Of a stretch of DNA of 14,594 nt, positions 1-6,302 are shown piece after piece. Below the pieces are notes generated by a model. It was not told where the DNA came from. It saw nothing but the letters and a program-made list of their open reading frames with translations, and made no database searches. Where the stretch lies: contig DASZTR010000078.1 of NCBI GenBank assembly GCA_035547955.1, forward strand, positions 1 through 14,594. The letters run 5' to 3'. Source of the stretch: Nitrososphaera sp035547955 (GTDB lineage: Archaea > Thermoproteota > Nitrososphaeria > Nitrososphaerales > Nitrososphaeraceae). A program made the position numbers and the translations under genes. Each line of letters starts with the position of its first letter. Position 1 is the first letter of the stretch.

Positions 1-142
1 CAAAGACGGTTATCCTTGCACCGACAGGGGTTTTCTGGATCTCGACTCCGCCATAACCGGCGTCCTTGAGTTGCATCCTCAAGAATTCGTCGATCTCCAT
101 GTTGCGGTACGTGTTCTTCATTACGTTCTTTACTGCGCTCAT
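1..142 (-). CDS. rps3: Small ribosomal subunit protein uS3 (5' part, runs off the window)
   Basis: The first 47 codons of a minus-strand gene are visible, with the rest beyond position 1. The N-terminus begins MSAVKNVMKNTYRNMEIDEF and continues with a GYGGVEIQKTPVG segment, which is the start of archaeal uS3, the 30S protein of the mRNA entry tunnel. Its KH domain lies mostly outside the window. The ATG at 140-142 overlaps the TGA of uL22 in an ATGA junction, so translation is probably coupled. A full Shine-Dalgarno GGAGGT (minus strand, 152-157) lies 9 nt upstream and fixes the start. The order uL22-uS3 is the usual archaeal one. Confidence 0.93.
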   Translation of the reverse strand, partial: MSAVKNVMKNTYRNMEIDEFLRMQLKDAGYGGVEIQKTPVGARITVF

Positions 143-612
143 TCTGATGATACCTCCTGCGCTACAAGCTCGACATGGACGAGTGTATCGATCTTGGGGC
201 TTGACCTGCCCATTGCCCTTGGCGAAAACCTCTCGAGCTTTGTCCCTTTGTGGACAACTGCACTTACTATGCGGAGGCGGTCAAGATCCATACCCTTGTA
301 CTCTGCGTTTGATTCGAGGTTGTCAAGGAGTCTGAGGAATTCGTTTGCCGCCTTTTGCGGGTACCTGCCCGCCGAAAAGCCGTCGCGGATGTTGGTCCTA
401 TGTGCGACTTCGTTGTGGTACCTGCGATAAGGTACTGCAATCTTTTTGGCGACAACGTTCTCTAAGAACTCGCGTGCCTTTTCGATGGACATGCCCTTGA
501 TGGCTACTGCGATCTCGCGAGAGTGTTTGTGTGAAATGCTCTTTTCGCGAATAGCGGCGCGCACGTGACGGGCCTTGTCAAAGTTTTGGAAAGAATAGGA
601 AAATTGTGGCAT
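139..612 (-). CDS. rpl22: Large ribosomal subunit protein uL22
   Basis: A 157-residue protein beginning MPQFSYSFQNFDKARHVRAA. uL22 sits near the polypeptide exit tunnel and its long beta-hairpin lines the constriction. The sequence shows the archaeal/eukaryotic-type family pattern: an early KHSREIA helix, GMSIEKAREFLENV, a basic VPYRRY.NEVAHR stretch, GRYPQKAA around residues 80-90, and the hairpin with RFSPRAMGRSSP near residues 125-140, followed by a HVELV strand. Length is typical for archaea. The ATG at 610-612 lies 7 nt after the uS19 stop, with an AAGTGA Shine-Dalgarno-like element overlapping that stop. Its own stop overlaps the uS3 start. It is part of the minus-strand ribosomal operon. 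Confidence 0.95.
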   Translation of the reverse strand: MPQFSYSFQNFDKARHVRAAIREKSISHKHSREIAVAIKGMSIEKAREFLENVVAKKIAVPYRRYHNEVAHRTNIRDGFSAGRYPQKAANEFLRLLDNLESNAEYKGMDLDRLRIVSAVVHKGTKLERFSPRAMGRSSPKIDTLVHVELVAQEVSSE

Positions 613-619
613 GTATATA

Positions 620-1027
620 TCACTTCAGCGGGACGTAGAGGCTTGACCTCGAAGCGCCGACACCTGGTGCGCCGTGCTGGACTCTCTTGTTCGTTATCGC
701 GTATTCGCCGAGATAATGTCCGACCATTTCTGGCCTGATTGCGACTGCTGCAAATTCCTTGCCATTGTGGACGTTTATTGTGAGGCCTATCATGTCGGGT
801 AGGATTATCATGTCGCGTATGTGTGTCCTTATCGCGCCTTTCAGCTTGCCGTCGCGTGCCAGCTTTATCTTTTCACGGAGCTTTCTCTTTTCGTCGTTCA
901 TGTACGTGCCAACGCGCTTGTCAAGCGACCTGCGCTGCCGTGAATTGAGAAGCGGCAAAAGGTTCTCTATAGACAGTGACTGTAACTGCTCGGGCGTGTA
1001 GCCCTTGAACTTGAATTCGCGTACCAA
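620..1027 (-). CDS. rps19: Small ribosomal subunit protein uS19
   Basis: A 135-residue 30S head protein of the archaeal/eukaryotic type. The N-terminal third (residues 1-60) is the archaeal extension with FKGYTPEQLQSL and RQRRSLDKR. The conserved uS19 core follows: IRTHIRDMIILPDMIGLTI, then VHNGKEF, MVGHYLGEYAITNKRVQHGAPGVGASRSS near the C-terminus. It contacts uS13 and the A/P-site tRNA region. The start is TTG (1025-1027). An in-frame TAG sits directly upstream, so no earlier start exists, and a purine-rich GAGGAGAGAG (1036-1045) lies 8 nt upstream as ribosome binding site. A 63-nt gap separates it from uL23, where uL2 would usually be. That gap has a TATA-like element. Confidence 0.95.
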   Translation of the reverse strand: MVREFKFKGYTPEQLQSLSIENLLPLLNSRQRRSLDKRVGTYMNDEKRKLREKIKLARDGKLKGAIRTHIRDMIILPDMIGLTINVHNGKEFAAVAIRPEMVGHYLGEYAITNKRVQHGAPGVGASRSSLYVPLK

Positions 1028-1057
1028 CTATATCACTCTCTCCTCGGCTGCTTTTCC

Positions 1058-1067
1058 ATTTTTAAAC
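1058..1067 (-). promoter_or_regulatory. Possible internal TATA box before uS19
   Basis: On the minus strand the gap between uL23 and uS19 contains GTTTAAAAAT, centred about 36 nt upstream of the uS19 TTG. It could start a secondary transcript for uS19-uL22-uS3 where uL2 is missing. This is a motif reading only. The A/T run could also be an ordinary intergenic spacer. Confidence 0.3.
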
Positions 1068-1090
1068 CTAGCGAGTATCATGTTGCTATG

Positions 1091-1435
1091 TTACACCAGT
1101 CCCAACTTGGTCGCAAGGTTCCTTGCGCCCTCAGGCTCTTTGAACTTGACAAACGCCTTTTTGCCCTGTATTGTGCGCGCTGTGTTGACATCTGTTACCT
1201 CTGTCTCATAGAGCACGCGCATTGCCTCAATTATCTGGTGCTTTGATGCGTGTTCTGCGACCTTGAACGAGAGCTTGTTTTCTCTCTCTATCTGGTTGAA
1301 CGTCTTTTCTGTCACATATGGCGCCAGTATCACAACTGTGGCTTCTTCTGCCGTCATCGTTGTTGTCGTTGCTGCTGTTGTGCCTGACGTCTGCGCGTTT
1401 GCCGCTGTCTTATTGTTATTTTCTGTCTTGCTCAT
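1091..1435 (-). CDS. rpl23: Large ribosomal subunit protein uL23
   Basis: A 114-residue protein. The core (about residues 30-114) is uL23: ILAPYVTEKTFNQIERENKLSF, then an IIEAMRVLYETEVTDVNT helix-strand unit and the closing GKKAFVKFKE strand. uL23 binds domain III of 23S rRNA at the tunnel exit and is a docking site for SRP and nascent-chain factors. The first 30 or so residues are a low-complexity extension rich in Thr, Ala and Asn (for example GTTAATTTTM), absent from the compact archaeal core and probably disordered. If the internal ATG at about residue 28 were used the protein would match the usual length, but no better ribosome site was seen there. The start lies 1 nt after the uL4 stop. 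Confidence 0.92.
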   Translation of the reverse strand: MSKTENNNKTAANAQTSGTTAATTTTMTAEEATVVILAPYVTEKTFNQIERENKLSFKVAEHASKHQIIEAMRVLYETEVTDVNTARTIQGKKAFVKFKEPEGARNLATKLGLV

Positions 1436-1436
1436 T

Positions 1437-2252
1437 TTATCTGACCATCTCCATTATCTTGTGCAGCGGAGCCCTGACGCCCTTAAGCTGCTCTATCGCA
1501 TTCTGCGAAAATATTGTCAGCCGAACAGGCTTTGAGCCCGGAGCCAAGTCTAGGACGCTGACTTGTTTTGCCGTCTTGATCTCTACCCCCGGAACAGACT
1601 TTATCGCAAGTGCCTTCGCCTCGTCGTTTCCGACGATTATGAGCGCGCTGGTGCCGACCCTTGCCGATCTGCCCCTGCGCCTTGCAGTGCCGGAGCGGGC
1701 CTTGTGAGTTGCGCCTGCGCGCGCAAGGTCGTCTGCAAGGCCAAGAGCTGAAAGCGTCTTTATCAGATCCTTCGCCTTTGTGATTGACTCAATTTCGTTT
1801 GAAACAACCAGTGGGAGCCTGACGTCTTTTGCAAGCTTGTGGCCACGGCCTTCCACCAAGTCGCGCCTAGCAGTTGCAGCAATTGCAGAGCAAAGGCCAA
1901 GCAGCTTTTCCTTGTGGTTGATCTTTTTGTAAACGTGCTTCCATGATTCTGGCGGATGTGCAACTCTTCCATGCCTTACGCCTGCCACGCCTGCGGCCTG
2001 TCCTGCCCTTGGGAACCCCTCGCCACGGGCCCTTGCGAGACGCGCAATCCCGAGGCCGGTGTTTCGGGATTCTGCAGAAACGTTCTCGCCTGCGCCGGGG
2101 TAGCGGCCCTGTCTTTGGTAAGTATGTGATGCAAGGTTGACATACACTTTGTGGATTACTTCTGGCCGGTATGGCGTATCAAAGACGATTGGAAGCTCGA
2201 CATTTCCCGCTTCCTTGCCGTCAATGCCAATTATTGTTGCTTCTATTGTCAT
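1437..2252 (-). CDS. rpl4: Large ribosomal subunit protein uL4
   Basis: A 271-residue archaeal/eukaryotic-type uL4. The tunnel-lining loop is clear: GRYPGAGENVSAESRNTGLG followed by an Arg/Gly-rich ARGEGFPRAGQAAGVAGVRHGRVAHPP stretch (about residues 50-105). A Rossmann-like globular domain follows, with LGLCSAIAATARRDLVEGRGH and LPLVVSNEIESI, and an ALIIVGNDEAKA strand. The ATG at 2250-2252 follows the uL3 stop by one base. A GGAGGT (2267-2272, minus) lies 14 nt upstream inside the end of uL3, a rather long spacing. Second gene of the ribosomal operon as drawn here. Confidence 0.95.
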   Translation of the reverse strand: MTIEATIIGIDGKEAGNVELPIVFDTPYRPEVIHKVYVNLASHTYQRQGRYPGAGENVSAESRNTGLGIARLARARGEGFPRAGQAAGVAGVRHGRVAHPPESWKHVYKKINHKEKLLGLCSAIAATARRDLVEGRGHKLAKDVRLPLVVSNEIESITKAKDLIKTLSALGLADDLARAGATHKARSGTARRRGRSARVGTSALIIVGNDEAKALAIKSVPGVEIKTAKQVSVLDLAPGSKPVRLTIFSQNAIEQLKGVRAPLHKIMEMVR

Positions 2253-2253
2253 G

Positions 2254-3255
2254 TTACTGGACGACTACCTCCAAGACTTTTGGCTCTTGCACCTTCTTTG
2301 GAAGGTTGCGCAGTGGTTGCCTCATCTTTATCAGGCGCTTTGGAACGCCCGGCACCGAGCCCCTCACTACGATGTAATCGCCTGTGACGAGCCCAAAGTG
2401 TTTGAAGCCCCCTCTGGGGTTGATGGGGCTCTGCTGTCCGTCCTTTTCAGTGTTTGACATTATCAATATGCGCTTGTTGTATTCAGTCCTCTGGTGGAAA
2501 CCCCGCTGGCCCTGCCTTGCGACTGTGTACATGACTACTGCGGGGGATATTGGACCTAGCGTGCCTACTGCGCGCACGCTCTTTCTTGACTTGTGCTGCT
2601 TGCGCTTGACGCCAAACCTGGTTATCGGACCTTCTACACCCTTGCCACGTGTAATGCCAAGGACGTCTACGTTCTGGCCGTTCTGGAAGACATCGCTTGC
2701 CTTCATTTCCTTGCCAAGGATGCCCTTGAGGTATTCAAACTGCGCTTTAGCGTCCTTGCCGGAAACTGCCAACTCAAAAACAAAAGGTTTTTTCTGGGAG
2801 ATGCCGACTGCACTTGGAGAAACTGCAACGACTGCCATGATGGAGCTTGCCTGCGCGACCTTGGCCTCCGCCTTCGCCATCGCGTCGTCGGCCTGCTTTA
2901 TGTCGACTTTGCGCGACATTTCTTTTGGCAGATCCTTTGCATAAACGTCAAATATGGCGTGCTGCCCGTACAGGTCTGCCCTGTAGGCGCGGATGCCGAT
3001 TACCTTCATCGGCGGAGTCGCGATGACCGTAGCAGCATTTAGTAGCTGCTTGCCAAAATTCGGAGTCTTTTCTCTGTCGTCGATGGTTAGAACGTGTATA
3101 CCGCCAGCCTTGAAACCTGCAAACCCCAACAGAGAGCTTTTTTCTCCCGCCATTTGCGGCCAAGTGCGGACCCTCGCTTCGAGGCTCCTTGCCCTGGCCC
3201 TCGGGCGGAAGGCTACGCTACCCCTTCTTGGGGCGCTATACTTGCGATGACCCAT
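2254..3255 (-). CDS. rpl3: Large ribosomal subunit protein uL3
   Basis: A 333-residue archaeal uL3, an early-assembly 50S protein reaching towards the peptidyl transferase centre. It begins MGHRKYSAPRRGSVAFRPR, the usual archaeal N-terminus, which decides the start at 3253-3255. The frame is open for 38 more codons upstream, but these are not uL3-like and would pass through the promoter. Landmarks are FAGFKAGGIHV, an ITRGKGVEGPITRFGVKRK segment with the buried basic loop (about residues 205-225), GPISPAVVMYTVARQGQRGFHQRTEYNKRI, and NPRGGFKHFGLV. A TATA box lies about 31 nt upstream of the ATG, so uL3 probably heads its own transcript. It follows the SPOUT methyltransferase gene, a common archaeal arrangement. 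Confidence 0.95.
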   Translation of the reverse strand: MGHRKYSAPRRGSVAFRPRARARSLEARVRTWPQMAGEKSSLLGFAGFKAGGIHVLTIDDREKTPNFGKQLLNAATVIATPPMKVIGIRAYRADLYGQHAIFDVYAKDLPKEMSRKVDIKQADDAMAKAEAKVAQASSIMAVVAVSPSAVGISQKKPFVFELAVSGKDAKAQFEYLKGILGKEMKASDVFQNGQNVDVLGITRGKGVEGPITRFGVKRKQHKSRKSVRAVGTLGPISPAVVMYTVARQGQRGFHQRTEYNKRILIMSNTEKDGQQSPINPRGGFKHFGLVTGDYIVVRGSVPGVPKRLIKMRQPLRNLPKKVQEPKVLEVVVQ

Positions 3256-3280
3256 AAGTAACGCAACAGTCTTGCGTTTC

Positions 3281-3290
3281 CTTTTATAAA
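3281..3290 (-). promoter_or_regulatory. TATA box of the uL3 ribosomal operon
   Basis: Minus-strand TTTATAAAAG is a near-consensus archaeal TATA box (TBP/TFB site). Its centre is about 31 nt before the uL3 ATG. With a usual 24-27 nt spacing from box to start site, the transcript would begin within about 0-6 nt of the ATG, giving a leaderless or nearly leaderless mRNA. Confidence is high for the motif and moderate for the exact start. Confidence 0.72.
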
Positions 3291-3300
3291 TTATGCAGTG

Positions 3301-3306
3301 AAAAAA
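3301..3306 (-). terminator. Possible T-run terminator after the SPOUT methyltransferase gene
   Basis: On the minus strand TTTTTT follows the TAG stop of the methyltransferase gene by only one base, just upstream of the uL3 TATA box. Archaeal intrinsic termination relies on such U-runs. It is short, so termination may be partial. Confidence 0.4.
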
Positions 3307-3307
3307 G

Positions 3308-4159
3308 CTAGTTCTTGGACAAAATGGAGCTGTTAAGGATTGCAAGCGACCCGAGGATCGCTTCTTCAAGACGCACCGTTTCAGTGGCCTGAGCCGGAAA
3401 CATGTTCACTACAAACTCTGCTGCTCGCAGGTTTGCTACGCCTTCTTTTGCGAGGATCTCGTGTACGCCATACCTTGGCGCCCCAAAAATGACAAGCACG
3501 TTTTCGCTAGCCTTGACGCGCTCGCCAAGCCTGACTTCCACATTTTTAAAATAGCTCCCTTTTCTCGACGTAATGACGGCGACGGTAGTCTTTTTTTCCA
3601 TGCTGCCTAGCAGCTTCGCCACGGAAGGCACTTCTTTGACTTCATAGCCCCAGTATTCTGAAATGTCCGAGTCTGTCGCCTCAACAGCGCGCAGGCGCGG
3701 ATACGGCTGTGTGAACCTGACATTTACTTTCTTGCCCTCGAAGCCCTGCCCGTCAAACTGGACGAGCGAGCCTAGGCCCGCCTCTACGAACAGAGCACCC
3801 TTTACCTTCACGATGACTCCTGTGCGCACATCGCCAGCCCTGACCTTCTTGATGTCCAGTGCGGGCCTGTGGTGCGGCGCCTTTATCGGATGCATTATCC
3901 CTGCAAATTCCAACTGCGGAATCCTTGGATATATTATCTTGCGAAGGTATTGCGGCGTGTCAAGGTAGCGTAGCACCGTGCGCAGAAGCATAGGGTCTTC
4001 ATTTTCAAACTGCGAGAGCGGGTCATGGTAGATGTAGATGCGCTTTACACGGAATATCGAGCAGGCGCGCGCGAACTGAGCTATCTTAATACTCTTGTCG
4101 CGCTTAGTCTGCTCGTCTGACAATGAAGAGTCCGGTATTGCCACCCAGAGGTTTTGCAT
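3308..4159 (-). CDS. MTH1-type SPOUT RNA methyltransferase (COG2106/DUF171 family)
   Basis: A 283-residue protein from the chosen start. It resembles the archaeal SPOUT family typified by MTH1 of Methanothermobacter, a putative RNA methyltransferase. The N-terminal part has AIPDSSLSDEQTKRDKSIKIAQFARACSIF.VKRIYIYHD and DTPQYLRKIIYPRIPQLEFAGIMHPIKAPHH. An OB-like insert follows (GDVRTGVIVKVKGALFVEAG and YWGYEVKEV). The C-terminal SAM-binding trefoil knot shows VLVIFGAPRYGVHEIL and VNMFPAQATETVRLEEAILGSLAILN. The start at 4157-4159 places MQNLWVAIPDS like the family N-terminus. Upstream in-frame ATGs at 4192 and 4207 would add a basic tail and overlap the preceding gene. Likely cotranscribed with the redoxin gene. 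The RNA target is not known to me; adjacency to uL3 suggests ribosome assembly (inference). Confidence 0.85.
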   Translation of the reverse strand: MQNLWVAIPDSSLSDEQTKRDKSIKIAQFARACSIFRVKRIYIYHDPLSQFENEDPMLLRTVLRYLDTPQYLRKIIYPRIPQLEFAGIMHPIKAPHHRPALDIKKVRAGDVRTGVIVKVKGALFVEAGLGSLVQFDGQGFEGKKVNVRFTQPYPRLRAVEATDSDISEYWGYEVKEVPSVAKLLGSMEKKTTVAVITSRKGSYFKNVEVRLGERVKASENVLVIFGAPRYGVHEILAKEGVANLRAAEFVVNMFPAQATETVRLEEAILGSLAILNSSILSKN

Positions 4160-4184
4160 GTCTCTTTTTTTTCTAGACTTTATT

Positions 4185-4847
4185 TTATTCATTGAGGAGT
4201 TCTTCAACTATGGTCTGTAAGTGGCCAGTCGCGCCAAAGAGGTTGTGGCGCAGGTTGCCCTTTTTGTCTATTACAAGTGAGGTTGGAGTCCCGCGCATTG
4301 CATACTCCTCAAATGTCTTGGCGGAGTATTCCTTTCCTTTCAGGTACATTCTCACGCGCTCTATCATTATCTGCCTGTCCTTTTCGCTGTAGGAGCGAAA
4401 GTCAGGCACATTTGCCTCTATCACGTCCATTATCTTGCTTTGAGTTATCTGGCCGCCTTCCTTCTTTAGCAGGTCCATGCAGACAGGAAAAGGTATCTTG
4501 TACGGCAGCTTGTTGCCCTCCTTCAGCTGGCCGTACATCGAAAGAGCCTTGTGCGTCTCGCCAATGACTTCCCCTGTGGTCAACAACTTCTGGAGGTTTT
4601 CAAGCGTATTCTTGTCATAATCTTCAAACGCGGTGGCCATGCCGAGGACCGTGAGGCCGCCATCATGATATTTGTTATAAAGCTCTATGGCCTCTGGAAG
4701 GCCGTACATGAAGCAGCCGGGGCAGTTTACCTGAAATACCTCGACAACTACCACGTTGCCCTTTTCTTGATCGATGTTAGTGGGCTTGCCCTGCACCCAT
4801 GTATTAATGTGCAGGTTTGGAGCCTTCGTGCCTACTCTTACTGCCAT
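4185..4847 (-). CDS. TlpA/AhpC-like thioredoxin-fold protein with CPGC motif
   Basis: A 220-residue thiol-redox protein. The thioredoxin fold is shown by GTKAPNL near the N-terminus, strand VVVVEVFQ, the redox motif C42-P-G-C45, and the cis-proline loop RGTPTSLVIDKKGNLR with Pro188. Between them is a long, mostly helical, charged insert (about residues 125-182) that widens the spacing between active site and cis-Pro. No signal peptide or membrane anchor is visible, so it is probably cytosolic, unlike typical membrane-bound TlpA. It probably reduces or oxidises protein disulfides or a peroxide, but the partner is unknown. A TATA-like box lies about 32 nt upstream of the ATG. The SPOUT gene follows within 25 nt or overlaps it. 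Confidence 0.8.
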   Translation of the reverse strand: MAVRVGTKAPNLHINTWVQGKPTNIDQEKGNVVVVEVFQVNCPGCFMYGLPEAIELYNKYHDGGLTVLGMATAFEDYDKNTLENLQKLLTTGEVIGETHKALSMYGQLKEGNKLPYKIPFPVCMDLLKKEGGQITQSKIMDVIEANVPDFRSYSEKDRQIMIERVRMYLKGKEYSAKTFEEYAMRGTPTSLVIDKKGNLRHNLFGATGHLQTIVEELLNE

Positions 4848-4874
4848 ATGCAGCGTATGCTAATCCTTGTGTCT

Positions 4875-4884
4875 CTAAATTAAC
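4875..4884 (-). promoter_or_regulatory. TATA-like box of the redoxin-SPOUT transcript
   Basis: Minus-strand TTAATTTAG lies in the short gap between the proteasome alpha stop and the redoxin ATG, about 32 nt from the ATG. The position suggests a separate promoter with a very short leader. Motif-based call only. Confidence 0.5.
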
Positions 4885-4897
4885 CTTACCCGGATTT

Positions 4898-5635
4898 TCA
4901 GGCCGAACGCCTGCTCGCCCTTTCCTTGGCAGCAGCCGCGTATTTTTCCAGTTCCTCGTCCTCAACCTTGCGCATTGCCTTTGTCTGAGTATCAATGATC
5001 GCCATCTTTAGGTGCTTGGTGCTAGACTTGTCTTCACTGACGAGGTAGATGCACTCGACAGCCAGAGAAGCCGCATCTGCAAGAGAAATATCAGGCTTGT
5101 ACGACTTTTCGAGGAAGTCAGTTACTTGGTCACTTCCTGCTCCTATTGCCATTGCGTCATAGCCAATGTAAGTGCCTGACGGATCTGTGAGGAACAGGTT
5201 TGCGCCATTCTTGTCAACCCCTGCAAGCAACAGCGCGACGCCAAAGGGCCTCACACCCGCGTACTGGGTGAACTGCTGTGCCATGTCGGCGATATTCTTG
5301 GCAACGCCCTCCACATCTACCGGCTCGTCGTAAATGAGCCTATTACTTTGGGCAAAGAACCTTGCATGGTCTACCTGGGTTCTTGCATCCGGGATATAGC
5401 CTGCTGCAGCGACGCCGATGTGGTCATCGACTTGGAAGATCTTTTGGGTCACGTTATTAATCTGGAGCTTTCTAGTCTTCTCCTCAACTGCGAGGACGAC
5501 GCCTTCATTTGCCTTTATCCCTATGGCAAGGGTTCCACGCCTTACTGTCTCAATAGCGTATTCTACTTGGTAAAGCCTGCCGTCTGGCGAAAACACGGTA
5601 ATTGCTCGGTCATAACCTGCTGCTGCTGGTAACAA
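4898..5635 (-). CDS. psmA: Proteasome subunit alpha
   Basis: A 245-residue alpha subunit forming the outer, gating rings of the archaeal 20S proteasome. The N-terminal alpha signature is complete: Y8-D9-R10 of the gate, then ITVFSPDGRLYQVEYA to residue 27, followed by RRGTLAIGIK and EEKTRKLQ, where alpha-subunit lysines form the pockets for the HbYX tails of PAN/Cdc48-type ATPases. No propeptide or catalytic Thr is present, as expected for alpha. Other landmarks are VAAAGYIPDAR, GVRPFGVALLLAGVD, PSGTYIGYDAMAIGAGSDQV. The start is TTG (5633-5635). An in-frame TAG lies three codons upstream, so no earlier start is possible. The C-terminal tail is charged and Ala-rich (AAAKERASRRSA). Likely monocistronic. 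Confidence 0.95.
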   Translation of the reverse strand: MLPAAAGYDRAITVFSPDGRLYQVEYAIETVRRGTLAIGIKANEGVVLAVEEKTRKLQINNVTQKIFQVDDHIGVAAAGYIPDARTQVDHARFFAQSNRLIYDEPVDVEGVAKNIADMAQQFTQYAGVRPFGVALLLAGVDKNGANLFLTDPSGTYIGYDAMAIGAGSDQVTDFLEKSYKPDISLADAASLAVECIYLVSEDKSSTKHLKMAIIDTQTKAMRKVEDEELEKYAAAAKERASRRSA

Positions 5636-5658
5636 TTCGAGCTAATTTGCCCCCGCCG

Positions 5659-5670
5659 TTTAATTTAAGT
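5659..5670 (-). promoter_or_regulatory. TATA-like box of psmA
   Basis: Minus-strand ACTTAAATTAAA is centred about 29 nt before the psmA TTG, which would place transcription start at or within a few bases of the start codon. The element is nearly palindromic, so it could also serve the plus strand, where a 28-codon open frame begins at 5700. Confidence 0.5.
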
Positions 5671-5800
5671 TTACCTAGTTTTTCACATCGCTAATCAAAA
5701 TGAGGAGATATTGTCTTGGCGTTAGAAGAAACTTGGTTTTGAATGATGAGAAAAAACATAGGCACAAAGAAAGTAAGAAAAAATGAAGCTAGGGGCCCTT

Positions 5801-6013
5801 TCAGGCGTTAAGGCAGCTTGCTTTCGTCGCGCTGGAAGCGGCAGAATGGAATGCAACACGCGTGACATCGTTGTGGAGGTAATGCACGCTTGCTGCTCCT
5901 GCAAGAATCGAATATGCACATGCTACAGCAGATACAGCAACCGTCGCAATGGCAAAGGCAGCCAGCGTCGGGTGGTTGTACATAAAGTCTTCTAGTCTTT
6001 GCTTGAACGTCAT
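5801..6013 (-). CDS. Small single-pass membrane protein, unknown function
   Basis: A 70-residue open frame that I do not recognise. From the ATG (6011-6013) it has a charged N-terminus (MTFKQRLEDFMYNHP), then a hydrophobic stretch rich in Ala, Val and Ile of about 23 residues (roughly residues 16-38, LAAFAIATVAVSAVACAYSI) that should cross the membrane, and a polar, His-containing C-terminal tail. A TATA-like CTTATTTAG at 6047-6055 lies about 38 nt upstream and supports this ATG. An earlier in-frame GTG at 6040 would sit too close to the box. The opposite strand is also open but reads as a Cys/Arg-rich shadow. Real gene status is probable but not certain because of its size. Confidence 0.5.
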   Translation of the reverse strand: MTFKQRLEDFMYNHPTLAAFAIATVAVSAVACAYSILAGAASVHYLHNDVTRVAFHSAASSATKASCLNA

Positions 6014-6046
6014 ATGTCTATCTGTGCTGCTAAAGGACACGCCCGG

Positions 6047-6055
6047 CTAAATAAG
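6047..6055 (-). promoter_or_regulatory. TATA-like box before the small membrane protein
   Basis: Minus-strand CTTATTTAG, about 38 nt upstream of the ATG at 6013, predicts a leader of about 10-13 nt. Weak evidence by itself, but its spacing agrees with other genes in the window. Confidence 0.4.
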
Positions 6056-6182
6056 AATTGCTTGGCGGTGTTCTGCCAGTTCTTCAGCCGTTGTGGATAT
6101 TCAAGGACAATACTTGAGAGCAATCGACACAAATTGACAACATCGGGTAAGGAGATTATTTTTATTCAATAATAGGTACATA

Positions 6183-6194
6183 TTTGTATATACA
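6183..6194 (+). promoter_or_regulatory. TATA box of a possible small RNA
   Basis: TTTGTATATACA, a good archaeal TATA-like sequence, lies inside the inverted-repeat element. A start site 24-27 nt downstream would fall near 6213-6216, directly before the hairpin at 6221-6259. No gene starts nearby on the plus strand. Confidence 0.4.
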
Positions 6195-6213
6195 TGCGCG
6201 TGTGTGCGCGTTT

Positions 6214-6302
6214 CCAGCAATCTACTACCACTACAAGCGTAGTTGTAGGGTGAGGTAGATAGCTAGTCAGTTGTTTTATTCTATAGTTAGTTCTTTTATT
6301 CT
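6214..6302 (+). ncRNA. Candidate small non-coding RNA: hairpin plus T-rich tandem tail
   Basis: Starting from the predicted transcription start, the sequence holds an imperfect hairpin: TCTAC (6221-6225) pairs with GTAGA (6255-6259) and CTACAA (6231-6236) with TTGTAG (6243-6248), loop GCGTAG. It is followed by two T-rich tandem repeats (6264-6302), each containing TTTTATTCT, which could act as U-rich archaeal terminators. There is no open frame of note. No known RNA family was recognised. Expression is inferred only. Confidence 0.3.
6264..6302. repeat. 20-bp-period tandem direct repeat
   Basis: tagtcagttgttttattct (6264-6282) is repeated as tagttagttcttttattct (6284-6302), 17 of 19 bases identical, one base between copies. 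It lies after the candidate hairpin and could be a double terminator or a duplicated binding site. Confidence 0.6.

Noticed and set aside
3256..3369. 38-codon upstream extension of the uL3 frame
   Set aside because: It passes through the TATA box and the end of the SPOUT gene, and the family N-terminus MGHRKYSAPRRG begins at 3255.
5700..5786. 28-codon basic plus-strand frame after the psmA promoter
   Set aside because: Very short and Lys-rich in an A-rich stretch, with no support beyond a near-palindromic TATA element already explained by psmA.
5736..5790. Box C/D guide RNA suggested by an ATGATGA-like box C near 5742
   Set aside because: No CTGA box D at a suitable distance and no terminal stem were seen.
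5783..5995. Cys/Arg-rich 70-codon plus-strand frame
   Set aside because: It is antisense to the small membrane protein frame, which has better composition and a TATA-like box. Its Cys and Arg runs look like a shadow frame.
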